A DNA stretch of 64,000 bases from Alistipes sp. UBA936 (GTDB taxonomy: Bacteria > Bacteroidota > Bacteroidia > Bacteroidales > Rikenellaceae): positions 24,056 through 88,055 of the forward strand of contig DBDI01000001.1 of assembly GCA_002293505.1 (NCBI GenBank), in the 5' to 3' direction. The notes beneath the pieces are model-generated. The model searched no databases, was not told the DNA's origin, and saw only the letters and a list, made by a program, of their open reading frames with translations. Each line of letters starts with the position of its first letter. The stretch's first letter is position 1. Below are positions 29,163-37,819 of this stretch, one piece after another. The position numbers were made by a program, and so were the translations under genes.

Positions 29163-30225
29163 GTACGAAAAAGAGATAGCCCACGATCACTATTACTATG
29201 CGAGGAGCTGCATCCGTCAGAACTTTTTCCCGGGCAGCGAGACAACTTTCCTGCGCATTATGCGCGACGTGCTGGGCAAGGATATCTACGACGATCCGCG
29301 ACACACGTCCTGCACGGGGATCGGATACCACACAGACATAGTACCGCTGGATACTACGATGGCGGTCGTGGCGAGACAGTTTGCGCTGATGACAGAGGCG
29401 GGGTACGAAAATATGGCCGTGTCGTGCATCACATCGTTCGGACTATATACCGAGATTCTGGAGACGTGGCACGAATTTCCCGAAACCGAGGCGAGGGCGC
29501 GAGAGAATTTACGGCAGGCGACGGGGCGAGAATTCCGCATACCGAAAAACATAGCTCACACCTCGGACTTGATTTTCCACAATCGAGAGGAGATCGAGCG
29601 GCAGGCTGTCCGGCGGTTGGTCGATGCCGCGACGGGCGAACCGCTGAAAGTTGTGGAGCACATCGGGTGTCACTATGCGAAGATCTTCCCCAAGAGCGGC
29701 ATCGGCGGAAGCGAATTCCCTTATGTGTTGGCCGGAATGGTCGAACAGTGGGGTGGGACGGTGGTGGACTATCCCGAGCGGAGGCACTGCTGCGGGTTCG
29801 GGTTCAGGAACTACCTGGTGCAGGCCAACAGGGGATTCTCGATCGCAAACTCACGCAAAAAGCTGGAATCGATGGCGCCGTACAAGCCCGATATGATGGT
29901 GGCGAACTGTCCGGGATGCGCGATGTTTCTCGACAAGTGGCAGTACGCCCTGGCCGAGATGGAGAACACGACATACGGAGCCGACGGGAGGGGGATTCCT
30001 GTGCTGACGTATGAGGAGATGGCGGGACTGGTGCTGGGTTACGACCCCTGGGAGATGGGGATGCAGATGCATCAGGTGGATGTGGAACCGCTACTGGACA
30101 AGCTGGGGGTGAAGTACGACTCCGCGGCGAAGTTTCTGGGCAGGGGGGGGAAGTACATCGGAGCCCCGAAGCCGGTGGCGGTGAATAGTTTTTCGGGAGA
30201 CAGACTATACAGAATCAAACAATGA
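29140..30225 (+). CDS. HdrB-like catalytic subunit with one complete and one partial CCG motif
   Basis: The 361-residue protein resembles HdrB, whose two CCG domains hold non-cubane [4Fe-4S] clusters that split a disulfide. The C-terminal CCG motif is complete: GCHYAK, RHCCGFGFR and NCPGC. The N-terminal copy keeps only single Cys residues (ARSC, TSCTG, SCITS), lacking the CC pair and the final CxxC, so one cluster site may be altered or lost. The start ATG at 29140 overlaps the HdrC-like gene by 23 bases, and the stop overlaps the HdrA-like start by 4 bases (ATGA). A C-terminal extension of about 60 residues (from TYEEMAGLVLG) is also seen. Confidence 0.85.
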   Translation: MKRSSWREYEKEIAHDHYYYARSCIRQNFFPGSETTFLRIMRDVLGKDIYDDPRHTSCTGIGYHTDIVPLDTTMAVVARQFALMTEAGYENMAVSCITSFGLYTEILETWHEFPETEARARENLRQATGREFRIPKNIAHTSDLIFHNREEIERQAVRRLVDAATGEPLKVVEHIGCHYAKIFPKSGIGGSEFPYVLAGMVEQWGGTVVDYPERRHCCGFGFRNYLVQANRGFSIANSRKKLESMAPYKPDMMVANCPGCAMFLDKWQYALAEMENTTYGADGRGIPVLTYEEMAGLVLGYDPWEMGMQMHQVDVEPLLDKLGVKYDSAAKFLGRGGKYIGAPKPVAVNSFSGDRLYRIKQ

Positions 30226-31241
30226 AAAAAGTTGCAGTTATAGGAGGCGGGCCGGCGGGAATGCAGGCGGCGCTGTCACTGGTGCAGATGGGCTTGGCGC
30301 CCGTGATAGTGGAGTGCAGCAGCGCGCTGGGAGGAAAACTGAAAGACTGGCACCAACTGTTCCCGTCAATGACCCCGGCGCACGAGGTTCTCGATGAGCT
30401 GACGGGACAGATTGCCGATGCAGGAGTGGAAGTGATGCTACACACGGAGGTCGAGGGCGTGACGGGACAAGGAGTGACGCTGGCCGGGGGGAGGAAGCTG
30501 GAGGCGGATGCGGTGGTCGTGGCGAGCGGATTCGATATCTTCGACGCGCGGCTCAAGGAGGAGTATGGCTACCACATCTACGACAATGTGTTCACGACGG
30601 TCGATGTGGAGCGAATGCTGAACAAAGGAGCTGTGGCTCTGCACGATGGAAGCGCGCCGAGGCGGATTGCGTTTGTGCACTGCGTGGGCTCGCGGGACGA
30701 AAAAGTCAACCAAAAGCACTGCTCGAAGGTGTGTTGCATAACCGGGGTGAAGCAGGCGATGGAGATGCGGACGCTCTTCCCCGAGGCGGAGATCTTCAAT
30801 TTCTATATGGACATCCGGATGTTCGGGCCCGGCTACGAAGAGATGTATCAGTCTGCCCAACAGGACTATGGCATCAATTTCATACGCGGGCGGGTGTCGG
30901 AAGCCTCGCCTACTATCGACGGTCGGCTACAAATCAAGGCCGAGGATACGCTGGTCGGTCGGCCGATGAAGATGACAGTCGATATGCTGGTGCTGCTGGT
31001 GGGAATGAAAGCGGGAGGAAGCAACGCGAAATTTTCAGCGGCACTTCCCGGTGGCGGCATCACGCTATCCTCCAGCGGGTTCGTGGCGCCAGTAGATCTG
31101 TTTGCCGGCAACGTTTCGTCGGGGCTGGAGGGCGTTTTCTACGCCGGAACCGTCTCCGCGCCCAAGACCATCGGCGAAAGCATCGATGAGGGAGCAATGG
31201 CCGCGCTACGTGTGGCTGAATATTTAAAAGGCAGAAAATGA
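30222..31241 (+). CDS. Short HdrA-like flavoprotein
   Basis: FAD protein of 339 residues matching the thioredoxin-reductase-like core of HdrA/QmoA. The FAD motif is VIGGGPAGMQAAL. The HdrA [4Fe-4S] ligand set is intact: HCVGSRDE, then 13 residues after the first Cys a second Cys, then SKVCC, giving four Cys at +0, +13, +17 and +18, the pattern known from methanogen HdrA. The N-terminal Fe-S domain and the C-terminal two-ferredoxin insertion of full HdrA (about 650 residues) are missing. The C-terminal YAGTVSAPKTIGESIDEGAMAAL closes the FAD domain. Electron bifurcation cannot be asserted; simple flavin-linked transfer is equally possible. Confidence 0.85.
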   Translation: MKKVAVIGGGPAGMQAALSLVQMGLAPVIVECSSALGGKLKDWHQLFPSMTPAHEVLDELTGQIADAGVEVMLHTEVEGVTGQGVTLAGGRKLEADAVVVASGFDIFDARLKEEYGYHIYDNVFTTVDVERMLNKGAVALHDGSAPRRIAFVHCVGSRDEKVNQKHCSKVCCITGVKQAMEMRTLFPEAEIFNFYMDIRMFGPGYEEMYQSAQQDYGINFIRGRVSEASPTIDGRLQIKAEDTLVGRPMKMTVDMLVLLVGMKAGGSNAKFSAALPGGGITLSSSGFVAPVDLFAGNVSSGLEGVFYAGTVSAPKTIGESIDEGAMAALRVAEYLKGRK

Positions 31242-31573
31242 GCGCGATAGAGTGGGGATACGGCATCAATGCGCCGCGGACGATGGATCTGGACAGGAAC
31301 GACATCGGGCCGGCGCGAGAAATTCTGGCCGAGATGCCCGAATGGGGCGCCTGTATCGCCTGCGGAGGCTGCACCGCAACCTGCACCGCGGGAAACCTTA
31401 CCTCGTTCAATTTCAGGCGAGTACATACGCTGGTTAAGCGCGGCGAATATGCGGGCGCATGGGCCGAGATGAACAAATGTATGTTGTGTGGGAAATGTCG
31501 ACTGGTGTGTCCGCGGGGGATAAACACGCGGGGGGTAGTTAGGCTGATCAAACGAAAACTGGGGGACTATTAA
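31238..31573 (+). CDS. Second HdrC-like two-cluster ferredoxin
   Basis: Small 111-residue iron-sulfur protein with two [4Fe-4S] motifs, CIACGGCTATC near residue 39 and CMLCGKCRLVCP near residue 81. The first lacks the Pro that usually follows the fourth Cys. It begins with an ATGA overlap on the HdrA-like stop and is followed 6 bases later by the membrane subunit. The most likely job is to link the soluble HdrA-like protein to the membrane HdrE-HdrD protein. Confidence 0.83.
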   Translation: MSAIEWGYGINAPRTMDLDRNDIGPAREILAEMPEWGACIACGGCTATCTAGNLTSFNFRRVHTLVKRGEYAGAWAEMNKCMLCGKCRLVCPRGINTRGVVRLIKRKLGDY

Positions 31574-31579
31574 CGCCGT

Positions 31580-33331
31580 ATGGAGATGACGTTCTATAGC
31601 GGATTTGTAATCCCGTTCATCGTTGGAACGAGCGTGCTGTTCGCCGTAATTCTCTATAAATATGTACGTTGGATGGCGCGACTGCCGCGACGTGACAAAC
31701 TGCTCGTATGGCGCAGAATGTTCTCTGTGGCTACGCTCAAGGGGCTGTGGGAGTGCTTCACTGAGTGCCTGCTGCATCGCCGGATCTGGCGCGTGAACCC
31801 CCTGTTGGGATATATGCACACGGCGTTCGCACTGGGGTGGTTCCTGCTGATCGTGGTCGGCTGGGTTGAAACGGTTGCCTATCTTGGGTGGCGGTTCGTG
31901 CCGTTGCAGGGGCATATTTTCTTTGATTATTTCACGCAAGGGATGGACCATGGGCCGCGGTGGGGTATTGATTTTGAACTCATTATGGACATCCTGCTGC
32001 TGTATGTTCTTTCAGGATTGGCGCTGGCGGTGTTCAAACGTTTTCGCTCGCGGTCACTCGGGATGAAGCGCACTACACGCCTCACACTGGGCGATCGGAC
32101 GGCGATGGGGGCACTGTGGTTCGTGTTCCCGATGAGACTGCTGGCCGAGAGTTTTCCGTCGCAACTGCCGCTGTGGTGGGGCTACTCGATAGCGCTGGGG
32201 GTGTTCTTTGTGGCGATGCCGTTTTCGCGTTATATGCACATTTTCACCGAAATACCGCTCATTTTTCTGCGCCGTTGGGGAATTCGCAGCGAGGCCGGAC
32301 GAGAAAAATCGTTCGACCATTTCCAGCTCGAGGCGTGCTCGCGGTGTGGGGTGTGTATCGACCCGTGCCAGTTGCAGCGCGACGCTGGATTTTGGAATGT
32401 ACAGTCGGCGTACTTCATCCGTGATCGCCGATACAATAACTTAACGCGCTATGTGGCAGATAATTGCTTGCTGTGCGGCCGATGCCAGCGGAGTTGTCCC
32501 GTGGGACTCGAACTCGACACCCTACGCCTCGGCAGCCGCTGGACGCTGAGTGGCGCACCCTCCAACGGACGGTTCAACTATGCGCGAGGGGTCGATCTTT
32601 CGTCGGGTGCAGCTGGTTCTGGCGACAGGCGGGTCGGGTATTTTGCCGGTTGTATGACGCTGCTTTCGCCGCGGATTTTGCGGGCTATGGAGCGGATATT
32701 CGACGCGGCGGGTGAGCCGGTTTGGTGGGCCGATCGCGATGGCGGGGTGTGTTGCGGGCGACCGTTGAAGCTGTCTGGCGATCTCGATGCGGCGCGAGAT
32801 ATGATGCGAATGAATACGGAACTATTTCGTAATCACTGTATTACGATGCTTGTTACGTCGTGCCCGATTTGTCTGCGCGTCTTTCGGGAGGACTACCGAC
32901 TGGATACTGGCGTGGATGGTCCGAAGATCGAGGTGCTGCACCATTCGGAATATTTCGCTCGCCTGATTGCCGAAGGGCGCCTGACGTTAAAAGAGGTTGG
33001 TTCGCAGCTGTTTACGTACCACGATCCTTGCGAATTGGGGCGTGGATGCGGGATTTACGATGCGCCGCGTGAGATAATTGCGGCCGTCGGAAGCCTCGTC
33101 GAGCCCACCGAAACCCGTTCCAAAGCGCTCTGTTGCGGCAGCTCGTTGGCGAATACTGCGATTAATGATATCGCGCAAGTGCGTATGGCTCAGACTGTTG
33201 GGCGAGACTTCGAAGCGACGGGAGCCGCGACACTTGTCACAGCCTGCCCCCTGTGTAAAAAGGCGCTTGCGCGCGGAACGTCACTGCCGGTGCAGGATCT
33301 GGCCGAGATTATCGAGCATCATCTGGCGTGA
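31580..33331 (+). CDS. Membrane HdrE-HdrD-like fusion (cytochrome b plus Fe-S/CCG domains)
   Basis: A 583-residue protein joining an HdrE/DsrM/NarI-like membrane part to an HdrD/DsrK-like soluble part. Roughly five or six membrane helices (about residues 5-25, 70-95, 130-150, 170-215) carry candidate haem-b His residues (LLHRRIW, GYMHTAF, RYMHIF). Two ferredoxin motifs follow (CSRCGVCIDPC and CLLCGRCQRSCP), then two complete CCG motifs: FAGC/GVCCGRP/SCPIC and HDPCELG/ALCCGSS/ACPLC. This is the layout of a menaquinone-linked, haem-containing disulfide reductase. It is normally two genes (hdrE, hdrD or dsrM, dsrK). Codon choice moves here from AGG/GGA towards CGC/GGC. The 3' end overlaps the convergent btuG by 23 bases. 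Confidence 0.85.
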   Translation: MEMTFYSGFVIPFIVGTSVLFAVILYKYVRWMARLPRRDKLLVWRRMFSVATLKGLWECFTECLLHRRIWRVNPLLGYMHTAFALGWFLLIVVGWVETVAYLGWRFVPLQGHIFFDYFTQGMDHGPRWGIDFELIMDILLLYVLSGLALAVFKRFRSRSLGMKRTTRLTLGDRTAMGALWFVFPMRLLAESFPSQLPLWWGYSIALGVFFVAMPFSRYMHIFTEIPLIFLRRWGIRSEAGREKSFDHFQLEACSRCGVCIDPCQLQRDAGFWNVQSAYFIRDRRYNNLTRYVADNCLLCGRCQRSCPVGLELDTLRLGSRWTLSGAPSNGRFNYARGVDLSSGAAGSGDRRVGYFAGCMTLLSPRILRAMERIFDAAGEPVWWADRDGGVCCGRPLKLSGDLDAARDMMRMNTELFRNHCITMLVTSCPICLRVFREDYRLDTGVDGPKIEVLHHSEYFARLIAEGRLTLKEVGSQLFTYHDPCELGRGCGIYDAPREIIAAVGSLVEPTETRSKALCCGSSLANTAINDIAQVRMAQTVGRDFEATGAATLVTACPLCKKALARGTSLPVQDLAEIIEHHLA

Positions 33332-34445
33332 AAAACGCGATGTGGCCCGGGGCGACTCCGGCGGTGACGGCCCATTTCAGAGTGCCCGTCGGGGAGTAAC
33401 AGCGCACGGTTCCGTCTTTGAGAAAATCCGCCGTGTCAGTCACGAAAATCTCTCCAGTAGCCGGCTCCGTGGCAAGTCCGTAAGGTGAAACTATCTGAGC
33501 ATCAGTATCATCAGTGATGAAGTTGCCCGTTGCTAATCCCGTCGACAGGTCGTAGGTCGTGTACGTGTTCGTGGGATTCCACTCGGCGTCGTAGGCGGTA
33601 CCGACGACGTACATTCTGTCGCCCAATAGAGCAAAGTTGTCGCCGCCGAGAAAGCGCACGGGAACCGGCTGACCATCCTGATTGAGGGTTGTGACGAGAG
33701 TGTCGGTCGCGGTGTCTATGACGTAAATAGCGGCCGGGATGTTGCCGTAATCTCCTCTGGATGAGATGTATATCTTTCCTTTGCCGTCCGCGCGAACTCG
33801 CCACAGGTTGGGCGCGACCTCTATGCGTTTGGTTTCGGTAAAGGTGCTGAGGTCGATCACGCTGACAGTGCTCTCGAATACACCGTAACCACCTGAGTTA
33901 GCTATATATAGCTTGTCACCCACGACCGCCAGTCCATCCGGTTGGCGACCGACGCTGCATTCGTCTACGATGCGCAGCAACTCCAGATCGACCTTCGTGA
34001 CGTGGCCTCCCAGAGTGCCGTCGTCGAGCGTCGCGCCTGCATAAGAAGTCACGTAAGCAAAACGGCCACTGAAGGCCACAGAACGCGGATTCGGGATCGT
34101 AACCCGGCCGATGTGAAGAGCCGTAGCCGCGTCAATCACCTCGAGATAACTCGAGCCGTTCATCACCACGTAGAGTCTGCCGTCGTGGAGCTGCAGGTCG
34201 TTGCCTGTGTCGCCAAGGCCCATCGTTTCCATCGGGTTGCGTGCTTCGAAAATATTGTGTATAAGCTTATTGGAGGCGTAGTCGTAGAAGTCGAGCGTGG
34301 CGTTGTTCCCGCCCATCTGCCCCTCGTTCAACAAGTAAAAACCATCGCCCAACGGATCGGGCAATTCGATCGGCGGAGTAGGGTCATCAACGCGACAAGA
34401 GGCGAAGAAAATGACAACGGTGGCAGCCGTAAATAGCTTTTTCAT
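33309..34445 (-). CDS. btuG: BtuG-like surface lipoprotein, vitamin B12 binding beta-propeller
   Basis: BtuG proteins are outer-surface lipoproteins of gut Bacteroidota that capture cobalamin with very high affinity and pass it to BtuB. The 378 residues begin with a lipoprotein signal (lipobox FFASC), followed by seven-bladed YncE-like propeller repeats (FYLLNEGQMGGNNATLDFYD, GRLYVVMNGSSYLEVID, AIYVIDTATDTLV). It overlaps the btuB stop by 4 bases and lies under the same cobalamin riboswitch, which strongly supports the assignment. No BtuF, BtuC or BtuD genes are in the window. Confidence 0.88.
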   Translation of the reverse strand: MKKLFTAATVVIFFASCRVDDPTPPIELPDPLGDGFYLLNEGQMGGNNATLDFYDYASNKLIHNIFEARNPMETMGLGDTGNDLQLHDGRLYVVMNGSSYLEVIDAATALHIGRVTIPNPRSVAFSGRFAYVTSYAGATLDDGTLGGHVTKVDLELLRIVDECSVGRQPDGLAVVGDKLYIANSGGYGVFESTVSVIDLSTFTETKRIEVAPNLWRVRADGKGKIYISSRGDYGNIPAAIYVIDTATDTLVTTLNQDGQPVPVRFLGGDNFALLGDRMYVVGTAYDAEWNPTNTYTTYDLSTGLATGNFITDDTDAQIVSPYGLATEPATGEIFVTDTADFLKDGTVRCYSPTGTLKWAVTAGVAPGHIAFFTPDDAR

Positions 34446-36511
34446 AGCGATATAGATATTATCAGTTTGACATTCGTTCCGGGCATCGGGTACCAGCGCA
34501 CGACCTCGTACCGTTGGTTGAAAATGTTGTTGACCTCGAGGCTGAACCTCAGGTCGACGGGGCGTTTTGTTGACGCACGGCGCAGGGCGAACTCACGCGA
34601 GATTGCCAGATCGTGGGTGTACCACGGTTTGAGCAGGTTTGCAGATGTTTGACTACCGAGCCTATAGCGCTCGCCAGTGTAGATGAAGCTGTAGTCGAGT
34701 GACCACTGGTTTTCGGCGCGAGCTCTCGCATTGCTCCCCGTCACGACCCCTGCTTTACCGCTCGTGCGACCCCACGTGAGGGATACCACCACAGAACCAC
34801 TGTGGCGCGGTGCGTAGGGCACCGGATCGCCACCAGAAGTGTCCTGAAAAGTGTAGCTCAAGCGCGTATCGACGGTCGTTTTGCGTGCCTGGCTTCCGAG
34901 TATAAGCTGTTGTGTGATAGATATATCCGTGCCCAGAATTTCCGCCCTCCCGATGTTCGTCATCGTCCACACAAGCTGGTTCGAAGTCGGCGTGGCAACG
35001 ATCTTGTCGCGTACGCGATTGTAGTAGGCGTCGAACGATACTTCGAGAGAGGCAAACGTGCTGTTTGGTAGAAACTTACGCCACGTTGCACCGATATTGT
35101 GTTGTGTGGTGTACTCGGGTCGCAGCACACGATTGGCCGCGTCGGTATAATAAAGGTCGTTGAACGTCGGAAGACGGAATATGTCTTTGTAAAACGCTCT
35201 GATTTCCAAGTCGATGCTTTCAGTGGGTCGGTACGCCAGCACCACAGTAGGGGAAAGCACATTTCGGTCCTTGGACATCGGTCTGTCCACCGCACTTGTA
35301 TCGTGGGCATAGGTGTACAGTAGGCTCGTCTGTGCGCTTAAATTTCTTAAATTCAGTGAAATAGCCGCTGCCCCGAGAGCAGTCAGCCGACGCGGGTGCG
35401 GAAAGTTCCGCTCGAACAACTCACCCGCCTCGGCCCGCAGTGTGTTGTACTGCCCGTCGAGGGATAAATTAGCAGACAACCAATGATTTATGGCAAAAAA
35501 GTTGACTGCCGAAACATACGCCTCCTGCTGGTGATAGTGCGCGTCGACCGGTCGAAGAGTCGTGGACGGCGGCATAACATAATTGGTGTAATCATTGGCG
35601 TATTTCGCCTGAACACGATAGCTATACAGGCGTGAAATGCGCTGACCAACAGCTCCTTGTGCAAAAAAGTTACGGTCTCGTTGCCGTTCATTGTTGCGTA
35701 GCGCGATGGCCGCATCCTCCTTGATGACCGCGCCCGGAAGACCGCGATCGGAGTCGTAAAAATAGGTTTTTATGTTCCAAGTTCTTCCCCAAAGCCCCGC
35801 CTCGGCACGCACCACGCGAACGTCGCCATTACTCCGCACGGCCGTGGTGTCCCAGCCACCTCCGGGTCGTGAATAGTGGTATTTATAGCGCCCGGATGTA
35901 TTGATAACCTGTACGTTAGCCGAGATGCTGAGCTTATCTCCAAACTTTCGTTCCGCCAAAACGGAACCGTCGATAAGGTCGAATGAGCCGCCCGCAACCC
36001 GAGCTCTAAAGCGATTCTCGACAGGTCGCCTGGTGCAGATATAGAGCGCCGCTGCAGAAGAGAAGTCCTTGGCAGACTGAAATATAGCACTGCGTTGGCC
36101 GTTGTATAGCGCGACGGACTCGACGTTGTCTAACGAAAAACGCCCAAGGTCGACCACACCGTTTTGAGCGTTACCTACCGCGATACCGTCGTAGAAAACC
36201 CCGACGTGGTTGCTGCCAAGCGAGCGCACATTAACCGTTTTCAGCCCCCCGACGCCGCCGTAATCTTTGATCTGAACGCCGGAAAAGAGCCGAACAGCAT
36301 CGGCAACAGAGTGTGTTTCGAGGCGCCGAAGCTGCTGGTCAGCAAGTATTTGCGCGGGGACGATCTCGCGAACTGCCGGAGCCGCGACAACGATACTGTC
36401 GACCCGGATCGTCTCCGGAGCCGCATCCTGAAAGACCTCCTGAGCCTCCGCAGAAGTCAAAATGCCGACAACAAAAACCGCAAATACAAAAAACTTGAGT
36501 GCCTTTTTCAT
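34442..36511 (-). CDS. btuB: BtuB-type TonB-dependent cobalamin receptor
   Basis: Outer-membrane receptor of 689 residues that imports vitamin B12 with TonB. It has a signal peptide (about 1-23), a plug domain (DAVRLFSGVQIKDYGGVGGLKTVNVR, with GVFYDGIAVGNAQNG) and a 22-strand-type barrel ending in a typical final strand (NVKLIISISL). Substrate assignment rests on the cobalamin riboswitch directly upstream and the overlapping btuG. The start codon follows a small hairpin 4 bases upstream, which is probably part of the riboswitch expression platform. Confidence 0.92.
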   Translation of the reverse strand: MKKALKFFVFAVFVVGILTSAEAQEVFQDAAPETIRVDSIVVAAPAVREIVPAQILADQQLRRLETHSVADAVRLFSGVQIKDYGGVGGLKTVNVRSLGSNHVGVFYDGIAVGNAQNGVVDLGRFSLDNVESVALYNGQRSAIFQSAKDFSSAAALYICTRRPVENRFRARVAGGSFDLIDGSVLAERKFGDKLSISANVQVINTSGRYKYHYSRPGGGWDTTAVRSNGDVRVVRAEAGLWGRTWNIKTYFYDSDRGLPGAVIKEDAAIALRNNERQRDRNFFAQGAVGQRISRLYSYRVQAKYANDYTNYVMPPSTTLRPVDAHYHQQEAYVSAVNFFAINHWLSANLSLDGQYNTLRAEAGELFERNFPHPRRLTALGAAAISLNLRNLSAQTSLLYTYAHDTSAVDRPMSKDRNVLSPTVVLAYRPTESIDLEIRAFYKDIFRLPTFNDLYYTDAANRVLRPEYTTQHNIGATWRKFLPNSTFASLEVSFDAYYNRVRDKIVATPTSNQLVWTMTNIGRAEILGTDISITQQLILGSQARKTTVDTRLSYTFQDTSGGDPVPYAPRHSGSVVVSLTWGRTSGKAGVVTGSNARARAENQWSLDYSFIYTGERYRLGSQTSANLLKPWYTHDLAISREFALRRASTKRPVDLRFSLEVNNIFNQRYEVVRWYPMPGTNVKLIISISL

Positions 36512-36515
36512 TTTC

Positions 36516-36537
36516 GAGGCCCATTCTCCGTGGGCTC
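36516..36537 (-). promoter_or_regulatory. Expression-platform hairpin before btuB
   Basis: On the minus strand GAGCCCA pairs with TGGGCCTC around CGGAGAA, ending 4 bases before the btuB ATG. It lies directly after the B12-box end of the riboswitch and has no T-run, so control of translation initiation is more likely than termination. Confidence 0.5.
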
Positions 36538-36554
36538 TTCAAAAGTTTGGTTTG

Positions 36555-36720
36555 GCAAACGGCAGGTCTTCTGACTTCTCCTTTGGTTGGTGATTCAGCG
36601 CCTTCCCGGCCTTCGCAGGCCAGTGGCAAGATTGTGAATCCCAGGGAGTTACAGCAGCGGGAACTGTTGCCGAATCATCACGGCATTCCCTTTTAATCCC
36701 CCGTGTGGGGAACCGTTTGC
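36555..36720 (-). ncRNA. Cobalamin riboswitch
   Basis: Adenosylcobalamin-type riboswitch in the btuB leader. An 8-bp P1 stem joins GCAAACGG (36720-36713) to CCGTTTGC (36562-36555). In minus-strand order the core shows GGGAATGCCGTGA, the conserved CCCGCTGCTGTAACT, CCACTGG, GGGAAGG and the B12 box AGTCAGAAGACCTGCC (36576-36561). Bound cobalamin should switch btuB-btuG off. Confidence 0.95.
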
Positions 36721-36724
36721 GTGG

Positions 36725-36756
36725 CAAATATAGCGGAAAAAACTAAATCGACAAAA
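36725..36756 (-). promoter_or_regulatory. Promoter of the riboswitch-btuB-btuG transcript
   Basis: -33 TTTTG (36756-36752), 19 bases, -7 TATATTTG (36732-36725): the best full match to the Bacteroidetes promoter in the window. The predicted start near 36721 puts the riboswitch P1 at the transcript 5' end. The -33 lies within the last codons of pfkA. Confidence 0.75.
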
Positions 36757-37723
36757 TTCTGACCGTTTTCAGCAGGTCGCGGTCGATGGGTTTGTCGTCG
36801 CGGATGGCCTGCGAAAAAGGCACGTGCACAAGCGTTTCGTCGTCCAGTCCGATCATCACGTTGCGTTGGCCGTCCAAAAGCGCTTCCACAGCCGCGCGAC
36901 CCATCCTCGAAGCGACGATCCGGTCGTAGGCCGTCGGCGAGCCGCCACGCTGGATGTGACCCAGAATTGTGACTCGGCTGTCGAACTGCGGATACTCTTT
37001 TTTGACCCTCGCGGCCATACCCATTGCGCCGCCAGTGACCTCACTCTCAGCGACTAACACGATGCTGGAATTCTTGTCCTTGCGGAATCCGTTCTCGATT
37101 AGGTCGGCCAGTTGGTCGACTTCGGTGGCGATTTCGGGTATGATTGCGGCCTCACATCCGGTGGCGATGGCGCCGTTGAGTGCGAGGAATCCGGCGTTGC
37201 GCCCCATCACTTCGACGAAGAACAGTCGCTCGTGACTGGAGGCGGTGTCTCTTAGACGGTCCACGGCCCACATTATGGTGTTAAGCGCTGTATCATAGCC
37301 GATTGTGGTGTCGGTTCCGTAGAGGTCGTTGTCGATCGTGCCTGGGATTCCGACGATTGGGATGTCGAATTCGGAGGCGAAAATGCGTGCTCCGGTGAGC
37401 GAGCCGTCGCCACCGATGATAACCAGTGCATCCATTTTGTGGCGCAGCATCGTTTCGTGTGCGCGGCGGCGTCCCTCTTTGGTTTCGAACTCCTTGCTGC
37501 GTGCAGTTTTCAGGATCGTGCCTCCCTGTTGGATGATGTTGGAGACGTTGTTGGTCTTGAAATCGAGAATCTCGTCGTCGATCAAGCCCTTGAAGCCGCG
37601 CATTATGCCTTTGACTTTCAGCCCATTGAAGATTGCCGTACGAGTCACGGCACGGATTGCAGCGTTCATTCCTGGCGAGTCGCCGCCCGAGGTTAAAATC
37701 CCGACACACTTGATTGTTTTCAT
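36743..37723 (-). CDS. pfkA: ATP-dependent 6-phosphofructokinase
   Basis: Glycolytic kinase making fructose-1,6-bisphosphate. The 326 residues contain [17 protein letters not shown], the [12 protein letters not shown] block, the catalytic [14 protein letters not shown] and MGRNAGFLA, and the [13 protein letters not shown] effector-site segment. The GGDGS residue pattern fits an ATP- rather than PPi-dependent enzyme. The ATG at 37723 gives the usual start; 19 further in-frame codons upstream span its -7 box and are not family-like. It has its own promoter behind the rplT terminator, and its 3' end carries the -33 of the btuB promoter. Confidence 0.96.
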   Translation of the reverse strand: MKTIKCVGILTSGGDSPGMNAAIRAVTRTAIFNGLKVKGIMRGFKGLIDDEILDFKTNNVSNIIQQGGTILKTARSKEFETKEGRRRAHETMLRHKMDALVIIGGDGSLTGARIFASEFDIPIVGIPGTIDNDLYGTDTTIGYDTALNTIMWAVDRLRDTASSHERLFFVEVMGRNAGFLALNGAIATGCEAAIIPEIATEVDQLADLIENGFRKDKNSSIVLVAESEVTGGAMGMAARVKKEYPQFDSRVTILGHIQRGGSPTAYDRIVASRMGRAAVEALLDGQRNVMIGLDDETLVHVPFSQAIRDDKPIDRDLLKTVRILSI

Positions 37724-37746
37724 CTTGTTGCGCTGTTTTTGAATTT

Positions 37747-37754
37747 CAAAGATA
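37747..37754 (-). promoter_or_regulatory. -7 element of the pfkA promoter
   Basis: TATCTTTG on the minus strand, 23 bases before the pfkA ATG and just downstream of the rplT terminator, so pfkA is an independent unit. Confidence 0.6.
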
Positions 37755-37766
37755 CGGTTTTTCCTC

Positions 37767-37797
37767 AAAAAAAGGGCCACCCTCTTGGGTGACCCTC
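37767..37797 (-). terminator. Intrinsic terminator after rpmI-rplT
   Basis: On the minus strand GGGTCACCC pairs with GGGTGGCCC (9 bp, one G-U) around a 4-base loop, followed by seven T. It begins about 25 bases after the rplT stop. Confidence 0.9.
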
Positions 37798-37819
37798 AAT
37801 TTTATCGTAAATGCAATAT

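Noticed and set aside
28527..33331. Evidence for methanogenesis or sulfate reduction
   Set aside because: Hdr-like genes occur in many non-methanogens; no mcr, dsrAB or apr gene is in the window and the surrounding genes are Bacteroidales-type.
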